A DNA stretch of 51,899 bases from an uncultured Collinsella sp. (GCA_958354105.1 CATWVA010000014.1:1-51899), one strand, 5' to 3'. Shown: positions 24,431 to 33,776, counted from the first letter of the stretch. Notes: generated by a model not told the origin, from the sequence alone. A program made the numbers and translations.

Positions 24431-26986
24431 CTAGAACGTCTGCTCGTAGTCGCTGTGCTTTTTGGCCGAACGCACCAGGAACTCTTGGTTGGTGTTGGTG
24501 CCCTTAAGACCCTTGATAAACGATGCGGCTGCGCGCTCGGTGTTGTTCATGCCGGCAAGAATGCGACGCAGGCCAAAGACAAACGGACGCATCTGCTCGT
24601 CGACCAACAGGTCCTCATTACGCGTACCGGAGGCAACGGGGTCGATAGCCGGGAAGATGCGACGGTCGGCCAGGTCGCGGTCGAGCTTAAGCTCCATGTT
24701 GCCGGTGCCCTTGAACTCCTCAAAGATGACCTCGTCCATCTTGGAACCAGTGTCGATGAGGGCAGAGGCCAGGATGGTGAGCGAGCCACCGTTCTCGATA
24801 TTACGGGCTGCGCCCAGGAAGCGCTTGGGAGGATACAGTGCCGCCGAATCGACGCCGCCCGAAAGGATGCGGCCTGAGGCGGGCGCCGCCAAGTTGTAGG
24901 CGCGGGCAAGACGCGTGATGGAGTCGAGCACCACCACGACGTCGCCACCCAGCTCCACGATGCGCTTGGCGCGCTCGATGACGAGCTCTGCCACGCGAGT
25001 GTGGTTGTCGGCGGGCATATCGAAGGTCGACGCCACAACCTCGCCCTTGATGGAACGCTGCATATCGGTGACCTCTTCGGGGCGCTCGTCGACGAGCAGG
25101 CAGATGAGGTGCACCTCGGGGTTGTTAATCGAGATAGACTGGCAAATCTTCTTGAGGATCGTGGTCTTGCCGGCCTTGGGCGGGGACACGATCAAGCCAC
25201 GCTGACCCTTGCCGATCGGCGACACGATGTCGATGGCGCGACCAGTAATGGAGTCCTTGCCGTGCTCCATGCGCAGCGGCTCGTTGGGATAGACCGGGGT
25301 GAGGTCGCCGAACTTGGGACGGTTGCGAATCTGCTCGGGGTCCAGACCGTTGACGGTTGTGATTTTGGCGAGGCCGGCGCGCTTGTCGCCGCCGCGCGAA
25401 GGACGCAGCGAGCCCTCGATGACGTCGCCCGTGCGCAGGCGCGCGGAGCGGATGAGGTAGGCGGGCACGAAGGCGTCGTCGTTGGACTTCATGTAGCCAT
25501 GGGCATGGATGATGCCGGAGCTGTCCGGGCGAATCTGCAGGATGCCCTTGATGTCGCGGAAGCCCTCGGCCTTCGCGGCGGTGACGTAGATCTCCTCGAC
25601 GAGCTCGGCTTTCTTCTTGCCGGTGGTCTCGATCTCGAACTCCTTGGCCTTCTCGCGCAGTTCGGCGACCTTCATGGCAGCGAGCTCCTCACGCGAAAGC
25701 GTGGGCTCGGTGGGGGCGGCGTTACGCTCCTTGTTGCGCTGTTTGCGATCGCGTTGGCGGTTGCGACGGTCGTTGTTGCGCTCGTCCTTACGCTCGTTGC
25801 GCTCCTCGTTGCGCTTGTGCTGGCGACGGTTGGGACGAGCGTTGTCATCGGCCTCAGCGGGCGCGGCGCCATCGGTTGCGGCGGCGTCGGCATTGGCCGC
25901 AGCGGCGTCATTGGCCTCGGCGCCGGAATCAATCTGCGCTTCGACATCAGCCTGCTGCTCGGCGGCCTTGGCCTTAGCGGACTTCTTACGACCGCGCTTG
26001 GGCTTCTCGGACGCAGACTGTTCGACGTCTTGGGACTCGGCGGCATCAGTCGATGCATCGGCGGTCGTCTCGGCGGAATCCTCGGACGCACCCTTCTTGG
26101 CAGCCTTGGCCTTGGACGTGCGCTTAGCAGCAGTACGATGGCTGCGACCGGGACGGACGTCGGCGGGCTCGACATCGGCGGGAGCGGCCTCGGAAGTCGT
26201 AGCATCCTGGACGGGTGCGTCGGCGGCGGTTGCAGACTCGGCGGTCGCCGCAGCATCCCGAGCGGCTGCAGCTGCGGCTGCGGCCTTCTCTGCCTCGACG
26301 AAGGCCTTGGGCTTGCGACCGCGACGGTGCGGGCGCAAAGCCGGATCGACAACGGGAACTTCGCTGGCCTCGACAGGCGCAGCGGGCTCAGCAGGCGATG
26401 TGCCCTCCCCTGCCGCGGAACGGACCGAAGCCTCAGTGAGCTCGGGGGCTGCCTGTTCAGCAACCTGCTCGGCTTTAGCAGCCGTGAGACGGCGTGTGCG
26501 CGGTGCCGGCTTCTCGGTCGGCTGGTCGGCGGCAGGCGTCTCGGGCACAGACGGAGCTGCGAGCTCGGTCAGAGCCGCGGCCTCGCGCTCGGCAGCACGA
26601 CGGCGGGCGCGCACCACCTGAGCCTCGCTAATCTGCGCCAACGCACGTGCCTGCGCGACCTCATCGGAAATCGGCGCCGAAGAGTCAGCTGCAACGGTGC
26701 GCTTGGCGCGCGTCGTGCGCGTGGTACGGCGCTTGGGCTTGGTGGCCTCCTCGCCGTCAGTGGCAGGTTTGGCCGTGCGGCGCGTACGCTTGGGCTTTGC
26801 CGGAGCAGCCTCCTCACCAGTTGCAGGCACGGCCTTCTCAGCCGCTGAAGGCGTAGGCGTCAAAGCAGCCTTAGGCGTATCAGGAGCCGAGGCTTGCGCG
26901 GGCGCCGCGACCTGGTCCGACGCAACCGGTGCAGCGGGAGCGGCTTGCGTCGTCGTTATTTCGTTTTCTTGCTGTTGATCAGACAC
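24431..26986 (-). CDS. rho: Rho transcription termination factor with very long disordered N-terminus
   Basis: The 851-residue protein starts with a GTG. Its last 415 residues are a complete Rho: a SAP-like Rho_N helix pair (SREELAAMKVAELREKAKEF), the RNA-binding cold-shock domain (IRPDSSGIIHAHGYM), the P-loop SPPKAGKTT, Walker B VVVLDSITRLARAYN, and the Q/R-loop region ending in FLVRSAKKHSDYEQTF. Rho is a hexameric RNA helicase that ends transcription. The first 430 residues are low-complexity, Ala/Pro/Glu/Lys-rich with repeated KPKRTRRT and GRKPK/GRKK motifs and an Arg/Asn-rich RNRQRDRKQRNKERN stretch before the core. Actinobacterial Rho proteins often carry such inserts, but this one is long. 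The motifs resemble AT-hook-like basic patches that could bind nucleic acid. Confidence 0.95.
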   Translation of the reverse strand: MSDQQQENEITTTQAAPAAPVASDQVAAPAQASAPDTPKAALTPTPSAAEKAVPATGEEAAPAKPKRTRRTAKPATDGEEATKPKRRTTRTTRAKRTVAADSSAPISDEVAQARALAQISEAQVVRARRRAAEREAAALTELAAPSVPETPAADQPTEKPAPRTRRLTAAKAEQVAEQAAPELTEASVRSAAGEGTSPAEPAAPVEASEVPVVDPALRPHRRGRKPKAFVEAEKAAAAAAAARDAAATAESATAADAPVQDATTSEAAPADVEPADVRPGRSHRTAAKRTSKAKAAKKGASEDSAETTADASTDAAESQDVEQSASEKPKRGRKKSAKAKAAEQQADVEAQIDSGAEANDAAAANADAAATDGAAPAEADDNARPNRRQHKRNEERNERKDERNNDRRNRQRDRKQRNKERNAAPTEPTLSREELAAMKVAELREKAKEFEIETTGKKKAELVEEIYVTAAKAEGFRDIKGILQIRPDSSGIIHAHGYMKSNDDAFVPAYLIRSARLRTGDVIEGSLRPSRGGDKRAGLAKITTVNGLDPEQIRNRPKFGDLTPVYPNEPLRMEHGKDSITGRAIDIVSPIGKGQRGLIVSPPKAGKTTILKKICQSISINNPEVHLICLLVDERPEEVTDMQRSIKGEVVASTFDMPADNHTRVAELVIERAKRIVELGGDVVVVLDSITRLARAYNLAAPASGRILSGGVDSAALYPPKRFLGAARNIENGGSLTILASALIDTGSKMDEVIFEEFKGTGNMELKLDRDLADRRIFPAIDPVASGTRNEDLLVDEQMRPFVFGLRRILAGMNNTERAAASFIKGLKGTNTNQEFLVRSAKKHSDYEQTF

Positions 26987-27159
26987 AGTGTTTGCTCAAC
27001 TTTCTTTTCAAGCCCTGTGATCACATGCTCCCTGCATAAACCTTCAGGGCGGCTAAACAGTCTAGTTCCGTTCAAGACGACGGACATCATTGATCTGTAT
27101 CGAGATGATTGCGTCAACTACGCAGGGTTAGTGTAACACAACCGCCGCCACCTGCAACT

Positions 27160-27183
27160 TAGTCATTGGGGACGTTCTTAAAC
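27160..27183. repeat. dispersed repeat, copy 1
   Basis: A 24-base word beginning TAGTCATTGGGGACGTTC here recurs at 46591-46614 with two differences (GGAGACGTTC). Both are followed within 30 bases by GGGACACTC or its reverse complement GAGTGTCCC. Confidence 0.55.
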
Positions 27184-27240
27184 GACTAGTCAAAAGGGAC
27201 ACTCTTTGGTTTACCACTCACAAATCAGACTGCCTCCGCC

Positions 27241-27391
27241 AAAACTATGGCGGTTTACTACGACGAATCGCTCAACCGCGACCACTCCGAAACATGTTGA
27301 ACTAAAACCGCAGGTAGATGCCTTGCGCTTTTTTGCGAAAAGCCGGCGTGGTTGGAACTTCTCAATTCATCGTAGTAAACCGGCATAGTTT
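27241..27391. repeat. 151-base imperfect inverted repeat
   Basis: The left arm reads AAACTATGGCGGTTTACTAC then GACGAATCG; the right arm, reverse-complemented from 27391, reads AAACTATGCCGGTTTACTAC then GATGAATTG. About 26 of 29 positions agree. The centre contains CTTGCGCTTTTTTGCGAAAAGC. No open frame crosses it. It looks like a miniature element or a structured RNA; its ends carry no clear target duplication. Confidence 0.6.
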
Positions 27392-27436
27392 CGTATTTCC
27401 AGCAGTTCGAAATTCGTCAATACGTCGGCATTTGCG

Positions 27437-27470
27437 AAAAAAGCCCGACCTCCGTGGGAGATCGGGCTTA
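27437..27470 (-). terminator. terminator of argS
   Basis: On the reverse strand AGCCCGATCTCC, loop CAC, GGAGGTCGGGCT, then TTTTTCGC. The stem is nearly perfect; it lies 45 bases after the argS stop codon. Confidence 0.9.
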
Positions 27471-27515
27471 TAGGGCTCAGTTAAACCAAACCTACACGGT
27501 CAAATGACCCGCAGA

Positions 27516-29369
27516 TTACATCTGCTCAGGCGCGGAAACGCCAACGAGGGTGAGCACCAGGGCGAGCGTCACGCGGACGGCATCGCAAGCGGCCAGACGG
27601 GCACGCGAAAGCACGGGGTCGACGGGACGGCCCTCGCTTGGCAGCACTTGGCAGGCAGCGTAGAAGCTGTGGAAGTCACCAGCGAGTTCCTCGGCAAAGT
27701 GGGTCAGACGGAACGGAGCGCGATCGCGAGCACAGCTGGCGATCAGGTCGGTGAGCTCGTTGAGCTTGCGCGAAAGGGCGAGCTCGGTCGGGTCGGTCAG
27801 CAGCGAGTAATCGACGTTCTCACCGATGGCCTTGGCGGCAACGGCCTTCATGCCCATCTCGTCGGCCTGCTCAGGCGTTACGTCGGCGGCACGGCGCAGG
27901 ATGGAGCACACGCGGGCGTGAGCATACTGCACGTAATAGACCGGGTTGGAGTTGTCGCGCTTCTTAACGGCCTCGATGTCGAAGTCGACCATCTGGTTGG
28001 AGCTCTTGGAGATGAGCGTGTAGCGAGCGGCATCGGAGCCGACCTCGTCGACGAGCTCCTGCAGGGTCACCATGGTGCCCTTGCGCTTGGACATACGAAC
28101 GGGCTTGCCATTACGCAGCAGGTTGACGAGCTGGCCCAGCAGAACCTCAAACTTGCCGGGATAGCCGAGAGCGTCGCAGACGCAGCGGACGCGCTCGATG
28201 TAGCCGTGGTGGTCGGCACCCCAAATGTCGATGACGTGGTCGACGCGCTGGAACTTGTCCCAATGATAGGCAACGTCGGAGGCGAAGTAGGTGTACTCGC
28301 CATCGGACTTGATCAGGACGCGGTCTTTGTCGTCGCCCAGGTCGGTGGAACGGAACCACAGGGCGCCGTCCTTGGTGTAGAGGTAGCCCATCTTGTCGAG
28401 CTTCTCAAAAGCGCGGTCGACGGCGGAGGTGCCGGCGGTCTCGCCCTCGGTGTCCTTCACGTACAGCGAGCGCTCGGAGTACCAACGATCGAAGTCGCAG
28501 TTGACGGCATGGCAGAGGTCGCGCATGTTGTCGACCATCTTTACGTAGCCACGCTCGCGGAAGCTCTCCATGCGCTCCTGCGGATCGGCGTCGACCCACT
28601 TATCGCCGTCGGTGCGCCAGAACTCGGCGGCCTCGTCGATGATGTAGTCACCGCCGTAGGAGTCCTTGCCCAGAGTCTCGGCAAAGTTGTCCTGATACGG
28701 ATGGGTCTCGGGATGCTCGTCGTTCTCGTCGGCAACGAAGGCGTCACGGTCGGCGATCAGCAGCTTGTGAGCCTCGTCGATATCAACGCCCTGCTTGGCG
28801 ATGATGTCGGCAAGCTGCATATAGCGCGTGCTGATGGAGTTGCCGAAGGTGTTCATCTGAGAGCCATGGTCATTGATGTAGAACTCACGCTGGATTTCGT
28901 AACCGGCATGGTCCATAACACGGCAGAGGGAGTCGCCCAGCGCGGCCCAGCGGCCGTGACCAATGTGCATGGGGCCGACGGGGTTGGCGGAGACGAACTC
29001 GACCTGGGTCTTCAGGCCGCCACCGACGTTGGACTTAGCGAAGTCCATGCCCTTCTCGCGGGCCTCGCCGAAGATGGCGTTCTTAACGGCGACGGAGAGG
29101 TAGAAGTTGATGAAGCCAGGGCCGGCGATCTCGACCTTCTCGATCGCGGGGTCCTCAGGCATATGGGCAACGACAGCCTCGGCGATCTTGCGCGGGGCAC
29201 AGTGAGCCAGCTTGGCGGACTTCAGAGCCATGGTGGAAGTCCACTCGCCATGAGAAGTATCAGCCGGTCGCTCGATAGCGCAATCGTCAAGTTCAAATGC
29301 GGAAAGGTCGCCGGCCTCCTGGGCCGCAGCAAGCGCAGCGCGTACCAGCTCTTCAATCTTCTCGGGCAT
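27516..29369 (-). CDS. argS: arginyl-tRNA synthetase
   Basis: The ATG at 29369 follows AAGGAGG by 5 bases and gives 617 residues. The N-terminal Arg-tRNA binding domain (HGEWTSTMALKSAKL) is followed by the class I HIGH motif (PVGPMHIGHGRWAALGDSL), a Rossmann catalytic domain, a KMSKS-equivalent (VRMSKRKGTMVTL) and the all-helical anticodon-binding domain that ends in LTLVGVSAPEQM. The MSK form of KMSKS is common for ArgS. The enzyme charges tRNA-Arg with arginine in the cytoplasm. It is divergent from carD. Confidence 0.97.
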   Translation of the reverse strand: MPEKIEELVRAALAAAQEAGDLSAFELDDCAIERPADTSHGEWTSTMALKSAKLAHCAPRKIAEAVVAHMPEDPAIEKVEIAGPGFINFYLSVAVKNAIFGEAREKGMDFAKSNVGGGLKTQVEFVSANPVGPMHIGHGRWAALGDSLCRVMDHAGYEIQREFYINDHGSQMNTFGNSISTRYMQLADIIAKQGVDIDEAHKLLIADRDAFVADENDEHPETHPYQDNFAETLGKDSYGGDYIIDEAAEFWRTDGDKWVDADPQERMESFRERGYVKMVDNMRDLCHAVNCDFDRWYSERSLYVKDTEGETAGTSAVDRAFEKLDKMGYLYTKDGALWFRSTDLGDDKDRVLIKSDGEYTYFASDVAYHWDKFQRVDHVIDIWGADHHGYIERVRCVCDALGYPGKFEVLLGQLVNLLRNGKPVRMSKRKGTMVTLQELVDEVGSDAARYTLISKSSNQMVDFDIEAVKKRDNSNPVYYVQYAHARVCSILRRAADVTPEQADEMGMKAVAAKAIGENVDYSLLTDPTELALSRKLNELTDLIASCARDRAPFRLTHFAEELAGDFHSFYAACQVLPSEGRPVDPVLSRARLAACDAVRVTLALVLTLVGVSAPEQM

Positions 29370-29711
29370 AGATCCTCCTTGTGTTAAAGCCCCCGAGCTC
29401 TTGGTCACTCGTAGGGCAAAAGCCAGAGTTTGTAGCACTCTATCACAAGCAGTAGCTACTGTCGCAGGGTAAAGTTAATCGATATTGCATATGCACAAAA
29501 ATGACTACAGCTCGCACAGGACCATTCAAAGATAGCGGTCTGCCTGCCGATTGTGCACCTGCCGAAAATGCATAAACATGTGCATGAGCTGCTCGGAATA
29601 TCGAATACTCTTACCTATCGGAGTTGTGTGCTTTTCCTGCATAAAGTAATGGTTTGCGCACGTCAACGTGGTATTCTAGACATACGCAAATTCGTATAAG
29701 TTGGAGGTAGC
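29370..29711. promoter_or_regulatory. divergent argS/carD promoter region
   Basis: This 342-base gap has no gene. For carD, TATTCT at 29672-29677 is a plausible -10; no good -35 exists, as is usual for CarD-dependent promoters in actinobacteria. An inverted repeat ATACG-CAAATT-CGTAT at 29682-29697 sits just after it and could be an operator. For argS no clear boxes are seen. Several ATGCAT/TGCATA words occur at 29485-29595. Confidence 0.45.
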
Positions 29712-30197
29712 ATGTTCTCAATCGGTCAACACGTCATTCATCCGGGCCAGGGAGTCTGCACCGTCGTCGGTTTTAGGGACGACACGCCGCAGCCCATGTT
29801 GTTGCTCGAGACCAAGCAGGGACATGCGCAGACGATTCTCATGTACCCCGTGGCGCAGGCCGACCGCCTACATGCCGCCATCTCTCAGCAGGATGCCGAG
29901 CACCTGCTGAGCCACTACGACGAGCTGGAGTGCGACACCTTTACCGAGCGCAACAGCTCGCTTGAAGAGACACACTTTAAGCAGCAGCTCAAGCTGGGCG
30001 CGCCCGAGACGGTCCGTGTGGCCAAGACGATGATGCACCGCATCCGCCAGGCCGAGGAAGCTGATAAAAAGCCCAGCTCCTACTACATGCGCGTACTCAA
30101 GGAAGCCAAGCGCCGCTCCATCGAGGAGTTCGCCGTGGCCCTGGGCGTCACCGAAGAGGCCGCCGAAGCCCGCCTAGCCCAAGCCGCCCTCAACTAA
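29712..30197 (+). CDS. CarD-family RNA polymerase-binding regulator
   Basis: The ATG at 29712 follows TTGGAGGTAG and gives 161 residues, the usual CarD length. Residues 1-60 form the CarD/CdnL/TRCF RNA polymerase interaction domain (FSIGQHVIHPGQGVCTVVGF, a Tudor-like strand pair), and the rest is the helical domain that contacts DNA upstream of the -10 element (AKTMMHRIRQAEEADKK ... LKEAKRRSIEEFAVALGV). In actinobacteria CarD stabilises open promoter complexes and is often essential. A palindrome with T-tract after the stop probably terminates transcription. Confidence 0.93.
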   Translation: MFSIGQHVIHPGQGVCTVVGFRDDTPQPMLLLETKQGHAQTILMYPVAQADRLHAAISQQDAEHLLSHYDELECDTFTERNSSLEETHFKQQLKLGAPETVRVAKTMMHRIRQAEEADKKPSSYYMRVLKEAKRRSIEEFAVALGVTEEAAEARLAQAALN

Positions 30198-30204
30198 CCT
30201 GTCA

Positions 30205-30245
30205 AAAACCACCACAAAGGGGACAGGCACCTTTGTGGTGGTTTT
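30205..30245. repeat. CCACCACAAAGG palindrome, copy 1
   Basis: Arms AAAACCACCACAAAGG and CCTTTGTGGTGGTTTT are exact reverse complements around the loop GGACAGGCA. It follows carD by 7 bases and ends in TTTTCTTGT, so it probably also acts as the terminator of carD. Confidence 0.85.
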
Positions 30246-30299
30246 CTTGTTCTAGTAGTATTCAATCTCATCGATACCCACGAGCACAAGGAGTCTGTT

Positions 30300-30899
30300 A
30301 TGGCAGAGACGCTTACCGCCGGAATCACCCGCGACCGCGCATTCGAACTGCTCAACGAGCACAACAAGGATCCGTTCCACATCACCCACGGCGAAACGGT
30401 CGAGGGCACCATGCGCTACTTTGCGCGCGAGTTCGACCCCGAGAACGAGGAGTTCTGGGGCATCGTCGGCCTGCTCCACGACCTGGATTGGGAGGAGCAT
30501 GAGGACGACCCCATGAACCACACCATCTACGCTGCCGAGATCCTCGAAGGCGAGGGTGCCTCTCCTGAGCTCATCCGCGCCATTCAGTCGCACACCTCTG
30601 ATTTCAACACCTCGCTGCCCAAGCCCGAACTGCAGATGGAGAAGATCCTGTTTGCCTGCGACGAGCTTACCGGCCTGATCGGAGCCGCGGTTATCATGCG
30701 CCCGAGCAAGAGCGTCATGGACTTTACGACCAAGTCGCTCAAGAAGAAGTTCAAGGACAAGCGCTTTGCCGCCGGATGCTCGCGCGACGTGATTTCGCAA
30801 GGCGCTGAGATGCTGGGCTGGGAGCTTCCCGAGCTCTTTGACCGCACCATCGCGGCTATGCAGTCCTTCGCTCCCGATCGCGACGCCTTCCAGGCCTAG
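30300..30899 (+). CDS. HD-domain hydrolase
   Basis: The ATG at 30300 behind AAGGAGTCTGTT gives 199 residues. The HD signature is VGLLHDLDWEEHEDDP, with a preceding His in HITHGETVEGTMR and a following His in IQSHTSD, which together make a metal-binding phosphohydrolase site. The C-terminal half is helical (MRPSKSVMDFTTKSLKKKFKDKRFA). Members of this short family act on phosphate esters, but none has a firm substrate known to me. It stands between carD and proA, with a palindrome after its stop. Confidence 0.85.
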   Translation: MAETLTAGITRDRAFELLNEHNKDPFHITHGETVEGTMRYFAREFDPENEEFWGIVGLLHDLDWEEHEDDPMNHTIYAAEILEGEGASPELIRAIQSHTSDFNTSLPKPELQMEKILFACDELTGLIGAAVIMRPSKSVMDFTTKSLKKKFKDKRFAAGCSRDVISQGAEMLGWELPELFDRTIAAMQSFAPDRDAFQA

Positions 30900-30903
30900 C
30901 ACC

Positions 30904-30944
30904 AAAACCACCACAAAGGGGACAGGCACCTTTGTGGTGGTTTT
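30904..30944. repeat. CCACCACAAAGG palindrome, copy 2
   Basis: This copy has the same arms and loop (GGACAGGCA) as copy 1 and begins 4 bases after the HD gene stop. Its 3' side runs into TTTTTGTTT, a good terminator for the HD gene. It lies about 700 bases from copy 1. Confidence 0.85.
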
Positions 30945-30958
30945 TGTTTGCGTGGGCG

Positions 30959-32245
30959 TTAGGGGCGGACCTGACCGGTGCCGCGAAGCTTGTATTTGTA
31001 GGTGGTGAGGGCCTCGGCGGCAAAGGGTCCGCGGGCGTGGAGCTTTTGGGTCGAGATGCCAATTTCGGCGCCCAGGCCAAACTCGCCGCCGTCGGTAAAG
31101 CGCGTGCTAGCGTTAGCGTACACGGCCGAGGCATCGACCTCATCCAAGAAGCGCTCGCAGGCGTCTGCGTCCTCGGCGATGATGGCCTCGGAATGCATGG
31201 TGCCATAGCGGTTGATGTGCGCGATGGCCTCTTCCTCGTTCGCCACGACCTTCACGCTCATCTCGAGGGCCAGATACTCGCGGCCCCAGTCCTCCTCGGT
31301 TGCGGCAACGTAAGCATCGCCCTCGGCAAGACCGGCGGCAACGCAAGCGGCACACGTGGCCTCATCGCCGTGAATCAGCACATCGTGGTCGTGCAGCACG
31401 GCAACGACCGCAGGCAAAAACACATTGGCCACAGCATGGTCGACCAGCAGCGACTCGGCGGCATTGCACACGCCTACACGCTGGGTCTTGGCATTAACGA
31501 TAATGTTGAGCGCCTTATCAAAGTCGGCGGACTCATGCACGTAGATGTGACAGTTGCCCGTGCCCGTCTCGATCACCGGCACGAGAGACTCGCGCACGCA
31601 GCGCTGGATCAGGCCTGCACCGCCGCGCGGAATGAGTACGTCGACAATACCGCGGAGCTTCATGAGCTCGCCAGTGGCCTCGCGGTCGGTGGACTCGATC
31701 ATCGACACGGCCTCGCGCGGGAAGCCCTTGGCCTCGAGCGCATCGGCCAGCAGCTCAGAAATCATGGCACACGAGTGATAGGCCAGCGAGCCGCCGCGCA
31801 GAATGCAGGCGTTGCCGGTACGGATGCAGATGCCCGCGGCGTCGGCCGTCACGTTGGGGCGCGCCTCGTAGACCATAGCGACCAGGCCCAGCGGCACACT
31901 CACACGGGTCAGGTCCACGCCACTTGCAAGCACGCGGTGGTCGAGCACGCGGCCCACGGGATCGGGCAGCTCGGCGAGCTTTTCCAGGCCGGCGGCCATG
32001 CCCTCGACGCGCTCGGGCCTCAGCAGCAGACGATCGAGCAGTCCGGCCGAGGTACCCGCATCGCGCGCGGCGGACATATCGAGCTCGTTGGCGGCAACAA
32101 TGGAGTCGATACCGTTGCGCAGCGCTGCGGCCATGGCGCGCACGGCCTCCTGGCGCTGTTCATCGCTCGCCGTGGCAAGCGAGGCCGACGCTGCCTTGGC
32201 GGCAACGGCAAGATCGTGGACATACGTGGCTATATCGACCGACAT
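30959..32245 (-). CDS. proA: glutamate-5-semialdehyde dehydrogenase
   Basis: The 428-residue enzyme starts at an ATG behind AGAAAGGGCCGCCC. It has the aldehyde dehydrogenase fold with LIPRGGAGLIQRC, the catalytic cysteine in ETGTGNCHIYVHE, and the C-terminal ASTRFTDGGEFGLGAEIGIST and RGPFAAEALTTYKYKLRGTGQVR. It reduces gamma-glutamyl phosphate to glutamate-5-semialdehyde with NADPH, the second step of proline synthesis. proB, its usual operon partner, lies 1.8 kb away with an unrelated peptidase gene on the opposite strand between them. Confidence 0.97.
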   Translation of the reverse strand: MSVDIATYVHDLAVAAKAASASLATASDEQRQEAVRAMAAALRNGIDSIVAANELDMSAARDAGTSAGLLDRLLLRPERVEGMAAGLEKLAELPDPVGRVLDHRVLASGVDLTRVSVPLGLVAMVYEARPNVTADAAGICIRTGNACILRGGSLAYHSCAMISELLADALEAKGFPREAVSMIESTDREATGELMKLRGIVDVLIPRGGAGLIQRCVRESLVPVIETGTGNCHIYVHESADFDKALNIIVNAKTQRVGVCNAAESLLVDHAVANVFLPAVVAVLHDHDVLIHGDEATCAACVAAGLAEGDAYVAATEEDWGREYLALEMSVKVVANEEEAIAHINRYGTMHSEAIIAEDADACERFLDEVDASAVYANASTRFTDGGEFGLGAEIGISTQKLHARGPFAAEALTTYKYKLRGTGQVRP

Positions 32246-32357
32246 GGGCGGCCCTTTCTCCTAGAAGTTTGCAACCATGGTAGCCGATTTGCGCATGGCC
32301 TCGCCCGCGGCGGTAGAATTGGTCAACCCGAAACACCGCAACGAATGGAAGCATTAC

Positions 32358-33776
32358 ATGGCCCTCATCACTTCGTACCACGTCCCCGGCCTTTACGTCG
32401 AGGACCACAGCATCGACGTCCCCCTTGACTGGCGCGGCCTGGAGCCGATGCTCCTGGCCGTCGGCAGCACCATGCGCCGCGGCGCTATGCCGGCGCCCAT
32501 CGCCGGCGCGCACGAGAGCATCAAGCTCTTCTACCGTGTGGTTTGCGCGCCCGACCGCATCAACGACGATCTGCCGCTGCTCCTGTTTTTGCAGGGCGGC
32601 CCCGGCGGCGAGAGCCCGCGTCCGCTGTCGCCCACAAGCGACGGCTGGATCGAGGAGGCCGTCAAGCACTTCCGCGTGGTCCTTCCCGACCAGCGCGGCA
32701 CCGGACGCAGCAGCTGCGTGGACGGACGCACGATCAAGGCACTGGGTGATCGCGCAACGGCCGCCGGCGCCGATACAGCACGCTCGCAGGCGGACTTCCT
32801 CAAGCGTCACCTCGCCAGCTCTATCGTGCGCGATTTTGAGTACCTGCGCCTGGTAGGCTTTGGCGGCAGGCCCTGGGTCACACTCGGGCAGAGCTACGGC
32901 GGCTTTTTGACGCTGAGCTATCTGTCGCTCTTCCCCGAGGGCGTGGCGGCAAGCTTTACCTGCGGCGGCATCCCCCACGTGCCGGCGAGCGCAAGCGAAG
33001 TCTACGCGCACACCTTCCCGCGCATGGTCGCCAAGACGCAGCAGTATTACGACCGCTACCCTGCCGACGTCGAGCGCGTGGCAGCCCTGGCCGATGCGCT
33101 CGAGGCTCAGAAGCCCGTGCTGCCCGACGGCTCGCCGATGACGGTCGAGCGCCTACAGCTCATGGGCAGCGACTTTGGCATGAAGCCGAGCTTTGAGCGC
33201 ATGCATTGGATTATCGATCACGCTTTTGTTGACGGCGACGGCACGCTGACCTGCGGCACCTCGGTATCCGACAGCTTTTTGATGCGCGCCTTCGAGCGCA
33301 CCAACACGCGCACGAATCCGCTGTACTGGACGCTGCAGGAGTTCATATACGCCGACGGTGACACCATGCCCATTGGCTGGGCCGCGGCTGAAGAGAAGGC
33401 ACAGCGCGCCGAGTTTGACACCCTCGCGCGCCCGCTCATGTTTACCGGCGAGGCCATGTTCCCGTGGATGTTCGAGCAGATGCCCGAGCTCAAGCCCTTC
33501 AAGCCCGCCATGGACCTGCTGATGGAAGACACCAGCTGGGACAAGATCTACGACCCGCAGCGACTGGCGTGCAACGAGGTGCCCCTGCAGGCCGCGGTGT
33601 ATTTCGACGACATGTACGTCGACTCGGGCATGCAGCTCGATACGCTCAGCCGCGTGGGTAACTCGCATGCCTGGGTGACCAACGAGTTCGAGCACGACGG
33701 TCTACACGGTAGCGTGGTGTTCAAGCACCTCTTCAACGAAGCCCTCAACCGCGGAGACCTGCGCCAAATCTTCTAG
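32358..33776 (+). CDS. S33-family alpha/beta hydrolase (proline iminopeptidase-like)
   Basis: The ATG at 32358 gives 472 residues. The alpha/beta-hydrolase core has LLLFLQGGPGGESP (oxyanion hole), VLPDQRGTGRSS and the nucleophile elbow TLGQSYGGFLTLSY. The C-terminus supplies the Asp region YFDDMYVDSG and the His region GNSHAWVTNEFEHDGLHGS. The layout resembles the longer prolyl aminopeptidase group that releases N-terminal proline. There is no signal peptide, so it acts in the cytoplasm. Its location between proA and proB would fit a source of free proline, but this may be coincidental. Confidence 0.85.
   Translation: MALITSYHVPGLYVEDHSIDVPLDWRGLEPMLLAVGSTMRRGAMPAPIAGAHESIKLFYRVVCAPDRINDDLPLLLFLQGGPGGESPRPLSPTSDGWIEEAVKHFRVVLPDQRGTGRSSCVDGRTIKALGDRATAAGADTARSQADFLKRHLASSIVRDFEYLRLVGFGGRPWVTLGQSYGGFLTLSYLSLFPEGVAASFTCGGIPHVPASASEVYAHTFPRMVAKTQQYYDRYPADVERVAALADALEAQKPVLPDGSPMTVERLQLMGSDFGMKPSFERMHWIIDHAFVDGDGTLTCGTSVSDSFLMRAFERTNTRTNPLYWTLQEFIYADGDTMPIGWAAAEEKAQRAEFDTLARPLMFTGEAMFPWMFEQMPELKPFKPAMDLLMEDTSWDKIYDPQRLACNEVPLQAAVYFDDMYVDSGMQLDTLSRVGNSHAWVTNEFEHDGLHGSVVFKHLFNEALNRGDLRQIF

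Larger units (their letters stand above)
26987..27515. other. repeat-rich region between rho and argS
   Basis: About 530 bases without a supported gene. It holds the likely rho promoter near its left end, a dispersed-repeat word at 27160-27183, a large imperfect inverted repeat at 27241-27391 and the argS terminator at 27437-27470; each is listed separately where it can be defined. Confidence 0.5.

Noticed and set aside
25001..26848. 615-codon open frame on the plus strand opposite rho
   Set aside because: It is antisense to the low-complexity GC-rich part of rho; composition is skewed and no ribosome site or homology is visible.
27504..29387. 627-codon open frame opposite argS
   Set aside because: argS has full catalytic motifs on the other strand; this frame is its antisense shadow.
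30932..32428. 498-codon frame opposite proA
   Set aside because: proA on the reverse strand is unambiguous.
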